64,000 nt of DNA from the NCBI GenBank assembly GCA_948567375.1, contig OX419756.1, positions 68,364,552 through 68,428,551 on the forward strand, written 5' to 3'. The translations under genes were made by a program, and so were the position numbers. The notes beneath the pieces are model-generated. The model ran no database searches, had not been told where the DNA came from, and saw only the letters and a program-made list of their open reading frames with translations. Position 1 is the stretch's first letter. The number at the start of each line of letters is the position of its first letter. This stretch comes from Lunularia cruciata (lineage: Eukaryota > Streptophyta > Marchantiopsida > Lunulariales > Lunulariaceae). This document shows, piece after piece, positions 55,047-64,000 of the stretch.

Positions 55047-58000
55047 TCAGCACTCCGTACACACTGTGGACGCAACAGCATGAGCCCAGAATTTTAGGTG
55101 GGCTTTCATATCCACGCTGCTGCCATTGGATGCAGGCATGCGGAACTTGAGGAGGGGTGAATCTGGGCGCCTGGGCCATCCCTGGGGAGAGTTGCCTCTC
55201 TCACGAGGAGAATCGAAGAAGTCATCACCTGTACTGTAGGCACTCTTCAACCCAGGGAACACATTAACAACCCGAGGAGTGAGGTTGTCTTTGTTGATAC
55301 TGAAACCAAGGTCCATGCAGCCACGCATCTCATCATATTCAATCTCTGTCATACTTTTTGAACATTTTCTCCGATCCTTTTTCACTCTGCGCCTCTGAAG
55401 GGGGGCCAGCTTGGTATTGCTTTCAACCAGAGGATTCCGCCACTCTCTGCTTGTTGAGATGGCTTCCAGCTTGCGTGGCAGCTCCAGCTTTCTCGGCACC
55501 TGGGTCTGACAGACAGAATTTGCAACCTTCGATTAGAACCTTGAAGGGACAAGGGAGTGCAGAAAGCCAGGTGTGCGCAGCGTAAGAAACATGATGGAGA
55601 GAGGTCGTGACATTGTTTGAAGTGTTTGCGAAACACTGCAAATTTCAGTCCCAAGGTGAACGAGCCCTCGGCCATGTACCTGACCCCCTAGATATTACGA
55701 ACGTCCTTGCAGGTTTGATAGAATAATCTTTAACCGCCAAACAGCGCTCGAAATCACGACGCAAATGGGTCACTTGCAAGAGAAACGTGAAACTGCGGTA
55801 TAGAAGGAAGAGTCCAGTCTACGTCCGCTACATGCAATATGCATCCAACTCTCTGGTAGGAAGAACGGGCACAATCCTACATGTGTGTAAGTTTCTCCTT
55901 ACCCGTCTTCGAAATAGAGTGCTAGCACACAAAGCCCGCAATATATTGCGTATTCTAAATGGGCAGGTGAACATTCCATAATCAACAACAGGTGCGCTGA
56001 CATATACTTCCACACTGTGAGTAAGTGCGGACACCAAATCAGAGCTCCGTATCGAGAAGGACAATCGTGCATTACGACTGGGTACGAAACAAACAATCAG
56101 GAGTCCCTATTACTACACGGAACCCATGTGCTGACCACCCAAGCGAAGGACTCAAAATAGAGCAGGTAAAGAATCGCGTCATTCTCGCTTCGTACAAATC
56201 TGTGTGCAGATCTGCGTCTACGGACGGGTTTGCATACCGTGAGACATCTATGTTTGCAATCACACTACCTACTACGATGAATTTGACAACCCCGGTTCTC
56301 GTAGCTACTTTGCGTAATTGCGTCAACACCTGCCACTGCATGTTCTCGTAAAGTTCAGAGTACAGATATCTGATGGCATATCGACACCAAGCTCATGAAG
56401 TGGCACCGACAATAACTCTTAAGAGACAGCAGCTTGCGTGGCTGCTAATCAACTTGCAATCTAGGTGTCTGTAGGCTAGACTATCAAGCCGGGAGACATT
56501 ATTGTACGAAGTGGCCCTATCTGGGCACTCACGTCGGAGATAAATCCATGAGAAGGAGCTCCGCCTACAGTACAGAGTCGATAACGAAGCTTCGAAGGCA
56601 AGGTGCCCAACAAGCAGTCACTCGCAGACCAACAAATTCATCAAACTAGCGTCCGTACTCCATGTATCTGACTCTGACGCTGTATGAGTAACACTAAGAG
56701 GAGACGTAGGGCCGGTCAGTGGTATGTCGCGACTCCAGTCACACTAGGGAAGGTGGAGATAGAACGGGTTTCGGCGAGTATCATACAACTCGAAAACGCT
56801 GTTAAGTGCACCAGGTACTGTACCGCGAAAGGCCATCGCTTGACGAGGCATGGCGTCAACCAGTCTCATACGAGAAAGTAACCTTTTACCTTCCGAAACC
56901 CATTCTGATAGCTGGTAGTGTGATACACCTCAACCAACAACGAGTCTTCTGATATTATTCCTACATGCAAGGAGGACGTCTTCCCCGGAACTATCACTGT
57001 GAGCAAGTAAGAAACTCCATTGATCTCCCAATAAGAGGAATGGACAGCACCACCCAGACGACTACTGACTCGAGGTAAGAACCATGTCTATTTCCCTTCC
57101 AGCGACTATACAGCGTCCTTCAGTCAAGTTCCCTGAGAGATCCTAAGCCACCTGATTTGAGACCAAAGTAAACTACGTGCGTCGTGTACGCTTAAAAGAA
57201 CAAACCAAAAATCTGACGCGTCCGGCGGCGTGTTCACTTCTCGGCGCCTGGCTAAGTTCCGGGAGGGACCATCAAGTTGGGATAATCCTCTCATTCAATT
57301 AAATCCCACTTTCTTCAGGATATATTAGCCTGGGCCAGTAACGCAAGATTTCCATGGCCTATTACTGAACTCCTTCGACTTCTAACAAAGAGTGTGACTT
57401 CTTTTCTGCTCACCTTGGTCGAGGGGTTGTCCTCAGAAGCACTCTCCCCTTCCTCACGGACGTCCGACAAAGGAGCATTCACTTCCTCCGAGGTTTCGTC
57501 CCCGTCAGAAAAGCGCCTCGCCGGCACAACGATATCTTCCACGGGCTTTCTCCTCCTCCTGGACGGGCCCAATTTGGAGGGCTGCCACAACCAAACAGTA
57601 ATATCGGTCACTCTGACTCTGGAGGTGTCGCAAGATCACATTGAGGCTCAGTTGTAAATGGGTTGAGCAGAGGGAGCTCGACGTTCAAATATACGAGAGG
57701 TCAAGAGCCACATAAACAGAAGTCTCACCTCAATTCGCATTTCTCCGAAAAGGCGCGAAAAAGTGCTGCTATCTTCCTGCGCCCCAAGCAAATGCTTTTG
57801 TTCACTGTCGGAGAAGAACATCTCAGAGTCGTCCATGCTTATCGTTTTCCGCCGGGTTACCGTATTCAGTCTAGACCTGGGAAGATCTCTGAGGTCCCTC
57901 GCATCCCTTTCTCCAGAGAAGCTCCGCGAGCCAACCAAAGGAGCAACCATCTCTATACTCCTGAAACGAGAAGGTCCATCACTGTCGACGTCCCGTTGGC

Positions 58001-58430
58001 TGGCACTCAAGCCTGCCGCATCAGGAGTTCGGACTCCATGACCAGAAGCCGACTCTACTGCCAATCTATCTCTAGCTGCTGCTGTTCCAAATCCCTCTAC
58101 CCCAGCGGACTGAGAGGTGCCTTGCCGCCATCGGCAACTCACCACATTATCACGAAACCATCCATCATCCAAGCTCTCAATCAGCGACAACGCCTCGTCG
58201 TGTTCTCGCAACGATCTCTCCTTCTCCGGCGGGACACCGAACGGAGTAGAGAGCGGAGGCGATGTCGCGCAAATACACTCGTCCTCCGTGGAATCCAGTC
58301 GTCCCTCTTTACAATTTGACGAGGTCCGGGGTGAGTCAGGGTTGCTGTTGTCCCTGCAGTCTGACGACGAAGCTGAGATCAAAGGTCGAGAAGATTGAGA
58401 AGAAGCGCAGGAGCTGGCTCTAGATGCCAT
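55047..58430 (-). CDS. DUF1685-family plant protein, three exons predicted
   Basis: Predicted exons, all phase 0: 58430-57729 (234 codons), 57581-57414 (56 codons), 55505-55047 (152 codons plus stop); predicted length 442 residues. Exon 3 carries the family signature: MTEIEYDEMRGCMDLGFSI, then NVFPGLKSAYS, and C-terminal VDMKAHLKFWAHAVASTVC. Exon 1 is Ser-rich and contains SLIESLDDGWFRDNVV, like the short N-terminal motif of the family, plus RRKTISMDDSEMFF. The function of DUF1685 proteins is not established. The start is the ATG at 58430; an upstream in-frame ATG at 58478 is possible. The 1.9-kb second intron may hide a further exon. Confidence 0.65.
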
Positions 58431-58870
58431 CTCCTTCCGCTTTCCTTCCCTCCCCTTCCCTTCCTCCTCTCCTCCCAAAATTCTCTCACAAAATCATCCT
58501 TTCCTTTCTGATTTTGTGCCGATTGCTCCTCTTCGTTTCTCTTCCCCTTTCTCCCCCTTTCCCTCTTTCCTCCTCACTCCTCTTCCTCCTCCCCTCCTCT
58601 CCTCCTCCCTTCCTTCATTCTTCCTCTCTTCTCTCGTCCTCTCTTCCTCCTCATCTCGTCTCTCTCCTCTCTCCGATCCCCTCCTCTCTTCCTACTCTCT
58701 CTACGTCTACTACTACTACAAGTCTCCCACATTCTATTCTCCTCTCCCCCTCTCTTTTCTTCCCTCACCTCTTCTTCTCCAGCAACACATCCTTCTCCTC
58801 CTCCCCCTCCTCCTCGTCGTCCATCATCTCCCTCTCCCCTTCTCTCTCTCTCCTCTTCAAGCAACACTGC
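58431..58870. repeat. long pyrimidine-rich (CT) tract in the DUF1685 gene upstream region
   Basis: About 440 bp overwhelmingly C and T on the plus strand, hence GA-rich in the sense direction of the minus-strand gene, directly before its start codon. Likely 5' UTR/promoter GA-repeat sequence. Long open frames here on both strands are compositional artefacts. Confidence 0.75.
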
Positions 58871-58929
58871 TACTCCCCACTGTCACTCCACTCCACGAGC
58901 ATTACCTCCACTCTTTCCGGTGGTCGCAA

Positions 58930-61900
58930 CCCTAACTATCCGCTGCCGGTCACCCAGGTGGACCTCGCGGCCTCCCTGCCAAATCCGCGAACTTCCGCTG
59001 AATTGCCGCCTCTCCCGCGCTGAGTTTAGAACTCGCCAGATGTGGGCCTGGGACTTCCGCAGATTTGTCCAGTTGACATCAAAGAAGACTTGCCGCTTCG
59101 ACTTCCCCTGTCCTCAAACTTCGAATTAGACCCCCTCAAACCCCAAGCAGGCTAATACCGGTACTTATGCTGACGTGGCCCCGGCAAAGTCCGCGATGCT
59201 GTTGAGGATGCTCTCGGTTTGATATGCTTAGCAAGGTTGCTTGTTATACAAAATGAGAGTAACCTTCGGTACAGCACGTAAACAAAGAAACAGTGTCGGG
59301 GGTCCGATCAAGACTTTATCAAGTCCAGTGTCCCGGGAAGTGGGAATGACAAAGTTGCCAAATTAGGGAGTCCGAGAAAACGTTTAGCTGCACCCCTGCC
59401 AAATTCGCCCACCTCCGCTGAATTGCACCTCCTACCACATTCACGATGCATGCTTCCACCCCAGCAGCTGCCAGCCTAGCCACGGCCAGCTACTGCTGCC
59501 GAGCGCACGATCGCGCTATTTCAAATTGTAAACAGTACGTCTAACGGGAAGTTTGGGTGCCGGATGACCTCATGGTAACGGGCCTGGTAAATAATAGAAT
59601 ATGCGACGGAACCTTCGCTGGCCACAGGCTTTCAATGCAGAGCGGGTAGCCCGTGGCGCAATTCGCGGGTATCTGATACCAATGCGGGCATATTCGTTGC
59701 ATCAACGTGAAATCGTCGAGCATTCTGAGGTTGGGGGTGGACGCTCGTGCTCGGCGAGGAGCCGAGGACCGAGACGGGCAACCCCGCCGCGATTTTTGCC
59801 TGAATAATGCAGCAGAATTATTATCACATTGTGATTAGAGCCGTAGATGGTGCTCATCTCCCCTCGGGAGCACACCACGTGGCGAGGTACTTGTTCTGTT
59901 GGCTGACTGCAGCGGCCCGGCAGACTTGCATTGCCGGCCAGGTTATACCACCGGTCAACGTCGCCGGTCAAAAACTTCCCGACTAACGATGTAAGAACCT
60001 GGCGGCGCCGTCTTTTCCCCTCCCCGTCGTGTGCTCGACGGAGAGTTGGCTGCACTGACTCGAATCCTTCACCGACCGACAAGGTTACTTGTGGCGTCCA
60101 ACCCTTCGTTCCCCTTTCCTACGTACGTCCATGGAACACGCCAGCACACCCTCAGAGATTGGACCTTCCTTTACCCATGAACGTAATAGATTATCGTTTT
60201 ATTCCCCCTTTGCTTCACGATATTCCTTGCTTTTGCTTCGTAAAATCCACTCTCAATTATTTGGCTCTATAATCCGGTACAGTAGGTCTATTTTATCCTG
60301 CCAAGAAGTGGTCAAACGAAGAATATCGCAAGCAACAATTTGAGACAAAACTCGTCTGGGAACAACAGCAACAATTTTCTCCTCATCGTCAAATCAGGGC
60401 AATGTATATCTTGACTCTAGAGGGAAAAGTTCGTAGATAAGAGCAACCTCGTGCTGCGTATATCTACTCAAGAAACTTCCATTCGTTTTATTTTCTATCT
60501 CGCTTGGACTACTCCCAACAGTAGTTTTAAATCTAAAAGCTGAATACAAGACAAACTAAAGTCTTTAGATGCTAATAATGTCGGTGCTTAAGGTGTGAAA
60601 AATGACACTCTCTACTCACTCCCATACCTTTAATGTTAACCCCCTTTCCTTCATTGCCCAAAATCCAGGAGATTGCATATGACATTTATTAAGACTTTCT
60701 GGACCGGAATAAGTCTTTGAAGATGATCTCCACTTTTGGCACCTTATTGCCCTGGACGGGGCGAATTCTATCCATTTCAGAGTTTGCTCAACGAGGTTTT
60801 ACATTTCTGTCACATTTTGGTGCCTTTATTCGAAGACTGCATCCCCAAAAAGGCCGGAATTATTGATCTATGTCTGGGGTTTTAATTACAAGCGGTGCCA
60901 TCTCAAAGTCTCTTTCGCTGCCACATACTCACTCCAAGTCCGTCCATACAACTCCTTTATGCCGGAATTTCATCCAAAGGGCTACCTTCTTCCACTTGTC
61001 GTCCGAATCTGATCATCATCTCCGGGATCCGGGACCAGATGACGGATTCTGACTCACGTGGTGTCTGCCATTGTCAGAGTCAAAACAGGACGGGCTACAG
61101 TGCTCTTCCGTCTCATCCATTAGCTCGTCGTCGTAAAAGGCCCCATGGAATTGTCATGACTGGTAATTTGAGAATGCTAGAGAATGTTGGAGCGAGTGCA
61201 TGTACATCACCTATATAAGCAAATTCTTCCATCCATTCTGTCCAGCCAGGCAACTACTAGTCAGGAAAGCTGTCATTGGCATTTCGTCAATGGCATCCGC
61301 GGGTCTTGTTCTTCCTCCGAAATGATGACGAATTCGACTCATATTTCAGCGTCATTTATCTTCATTTATATTTCTTTCCGCGTTTCCTTTCATCTGGGCC
61401 CATCTTCTGTCGTGGTCACTGGGATTTGCTTTCCATTTTGCCGTGTAGATCGTTTGTAGCTCGCAAGTCATTGAGTACAAGTTACCCCAATCCTGATTTA
61501 GTCGAAAGAAATGTGTGAATACAATCGCGAAGATGTCTGAATTCCTTAATAGCAATTCCACGTTCTGAATCTTCTGTAGCCTCACTAGACGGATGAGTGC
61601 TTAGCCTGTTTAGTTCCATGCTTACTGTACATGCGAATTGGTGCTCTAATTCGTCATTGGTTTCTAGAGTTTGACTGGCCGACTGCGGCCTTGCTTGGGA
61701 AACCACAGAGCCGATATCGCTCACTCTTTTACCTACGCAAACAGGCTGTAGTCCACGCGCACCATGGAGCCCACCTGGAGCCACGGAAGGCAAGTTTTGG
61801 TTTGGCAGGACGGAGGCTCGAGAACGGATTGGGTCAAGGACTTTGAAGCTGCATCGGCCATTCGATCCTCAGCCGCGTGTCCAGTTGCCTGCATTACTGG

Positions 61901-64000
61901 TCAATTTCCTGGATCCTCTTTGAGTTAAGAACTTGTAGAACCTTACACTTTTTTGAACATACTCCACAGTAACGGAACCTTGAAGGAAGAGGGATTGGGT
62001 TCCTATTGGAATCGTTCTGCGGCGAATTGCTTCAGTCAGGCGTGGATGGAATCCGTCGACTGGGTCGGTCCATCTCGTACATCAGCGAGAAGTACAGTAG
62101 TACAACGAATGCCTTGAAGGACGCATGATCCATATGATCAATCACTACTTCCAGATGCCAAACATCAAAATTTTTAGTCCATTCCCAGGTTGAAGACAAC
62201 TCTCTACTTTGGAAGTTGGATAAATCCGTCGTTTTACAGAGGATACCTTATTACCTTAAGGCTCTTTGTCGACTTATCCGATCCACAGAGTTAAGGCTCT
62301 GGTCACGTTCCTTCACTTGTGGAAAGCGACAGTAATCCAAGGGAATAATCATGAACTTTCCTGTCATCCCTACACCCCTTTTCTGTGCCGCAGAGGCTCT
62401 TAACGTCATTGAAGGGCCAGCTAAATAGCGCTTCTCTGTATAGAAGCCTGGCCGGGTAAACATTGGTTGAGGTAATCTCGTTTCCTTGTGAGGCTCCTGT
62501 GTGTCCATGCAAACAATTCGTCCCTCTAAGTTTGCCTTCACTATTGAGTTCCCATCTCTGAGATCCATCAACATCAATCATGTTTGTCAGTTAGCATAAC
62601 ATGAGATTTTGGTCCACTTACTCGGCTTCATGTCTCTATTCTATGTCGTTGGAGTGAACACAGGATATACGTATAGCCATCCACAGGGACATGCACTGCT
62701 GCACGTCAAGAATAAACGTTACATACAACGTTACAACGTTACTCACAGCCAGTGAGTCGACCTTCCGGAGAGGCCGACATTCTGGGTCACACAACGCTTT
62801 CCTTTCCGATCCAGCAGAGCGGCGATGGAGAAATCGAAAAGCAAGAGCTGTGAACGAGAGAAGAAGAATGAGAAGACGTATGTAAAATGGTTCGATGAGG
62901 TGTGACCCTAGCCTGATCCATTTCTTTCTCTCGCACTCAAGAAAGTCAGTGACGCACGATACATCCACACACTAGAATCGTTGAACCAAAGTCCACCTTT
63001 TTCTTCATCTTGACAGGCTTTTCTCCCGAGTCTCACTTTTTGCATACATGCTTCTCTTGTGCATGTGCTAGACACTCACGCGCAAACACCTTCCATTCTA
63101 AAAGCATAGGACTCTTGTTTCCACAACACAGAACATTTGTCTATATATCTATCCATCCGTCCATCTCCATCATGTAAAGATAGTTCCTGAACGGAGTAAC
63201 AAAGGCCCAATCGACTACCATAAAAGCTAAAAACCAACGTTGCTGGTGGCCCCGTTGTCCCCAACACCCAGTACTCCATCCTTAGGTGTAAATCCCCCTC
63301 CGGTATGTTCGTGAACAAGATTCTGTCAATCTTCACTCATTGCTCCACAACATCCATTGTCCAGTAGAATCCAGACGCCAAGACAGAACTGTCCACGATG
63401 TCCAAGACTCCAAGGCTGAAGGAGCTTGACGCATGCATCACGGGGTATGACCATGGGAACAGATTTAGCTCACTTTACAGAAGAAATCATAGCTCAGTTT
63501 CAATTTCGTCTGGTAATTGACTTCGGAGATGTACACCATGGAATTTCATAGTAGCCAATGTCTACAGGCCGATCACGATGCCAAATTCGTAAGACAAACT
63601 CAGTCAAACAGCTGGGAGTACGTGAACTAATAAAACATGAGATACTTATGACGTTTCTAAGACATTCTCTATCCTTCCCACTAGCTGGCACGGCATGGTA
63701 ATTGACAGATTATTCCCGTACTATTGTATCATGTATGGTGTATGGGCTTGAAGCACACAACTAGCCACCTAAGCGGCACTCTCCATAAACTATGATATTA
63801 GATTCCAAAGCATGTGATAACTGCGAAAAGACACGAGAAAAGGAGCACTCGTGATACTACTACGACTTGTTGACAGCGAGATTTCTCGAAAGCGTTGTAC
63901 ACATAACACGGTGACTTCAGTAAGTTACGAGGATAGCAAGTTCCTCTTCTTCCTCCATATCAATGACACATAAATTCCCTCCAATCGTTTTGTGCCTAAA
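58930..64000. other. no supported gene
   Basis: Short unconvincing frames on both strands. A repeated phrase CTGCCAAAT(C/T)CGC..CCGCTGAATTG occurs at about 58977 and 59397. Short AACGTTAC repeats lie at about 62715-62745. The 62251-62577 minus frame is unrecognised. Confidence 0.5.

Noticed and set aside
57663-58319. Plus-strand 218-residue frame
   Set aside because: It lies antisense to the Ser-rich first exon of the DUF1685 gene and shows no recognisable domain.
58424-59023. Plus-strand 199-residue frame rich in Ser/Leu/Pro
   Set aside because: Artefact of the pyrimidine-rich tract; the frame has no domain and overlaps the upstream region of the minus-strand gene.
1-64000. CRISPR array or prokaryotic operon structure
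   Set aside because: No regularly spaced repeats; spliced genes and LTR elements show eukaryotic nuclear DNA.

Overview
The window looks like nuclear DNA of a streptophyte, most plausibly a bryophyte (moss-like). It has spliced genes with GT-AG introns, plant-type genes (a clan-85 cytochrome P450, an XYPPX-repeat cysteine-rich protein, a DUF1685 protein), a ROCO-type (Roc-COR) gene remnant of the kind I associate with mosses and streptophyte algae, and a large block of nested plant-type retroelements. The organism call is inference; no single marker proves it.

Layout. 0.4-3.5 kb: ROCO-like pseudogene with at least three frame breaks. 3.5-5.3 kb: AT-rich, empty. 6.4-9.6 kb (minus): complete 8-exon P450, with a head-to-head inverted partial copy of its first exon at 9.9 kb. 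12.4-24.3 kb: transposon graveyard, made of LINE 3'-tail fragments, a decayed Gypsy copy that still shows a DNA-methyltransferase segment, and a LINE split by a Copia element. The Copia element carries an antisense, intron-less DEAD-box helicase fragment. 26.8-29.6 kb (minus): XYPPX-repeat gene. 32.2-49.3 kb: nested stack. 55.0-58.4 kb (minus): DUF1685 gene, with a long pyrimidine-rich tract just upstream. From 58.9 kb to the end I could support no gene.

The stack at 32-49 kb is the centrepiece. A chromodomain-bearing Gypsy element (chromovirus, 32685-48286) sits in the 3' tail of a LINE. Its gag is split by a second Gypsy element (33764-43675). The inner element encodes Gag with two zinc knuckles, an aspartic protease with a DSGA site, then a DNMT3/DRM-like cytosine methyltransferase domain with its catalytic Pro-Cys and Glu-Asn-Val motifs. 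Reverse transcriptase, RNase H and an HHCC/DDE integrase follow, and the integrase C-terminus ends in a PHD finger. It therefore carries both a candidate DNA-methylation writer and a candidate histone-mark reader. A UAG stop with the tobamovirus-type readthrough context (UAG CAR YYA) lies between the methyltransferase and the reverse transcriptase.

The inner element is circularly permuted relative to its own LTR, as if a two-LTR circle had been opened inside one LTR, yet it is flanked by a 4-5 bp target duplication. Its LTR copies differ by only about ten transitions. Its Gag and Pol frames carry eight in-frame TAG/TGA codons, each one C-to-T change from CAG or CGA. It therefore looks fairly young but inactivated, possibly by deamination of methylated cytosines. 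The host chromovirus LTR has an array of heat-shock-element-like GAAnnTTC blocks upstream of a TATA box, recalling heat-activated retrotransposons.
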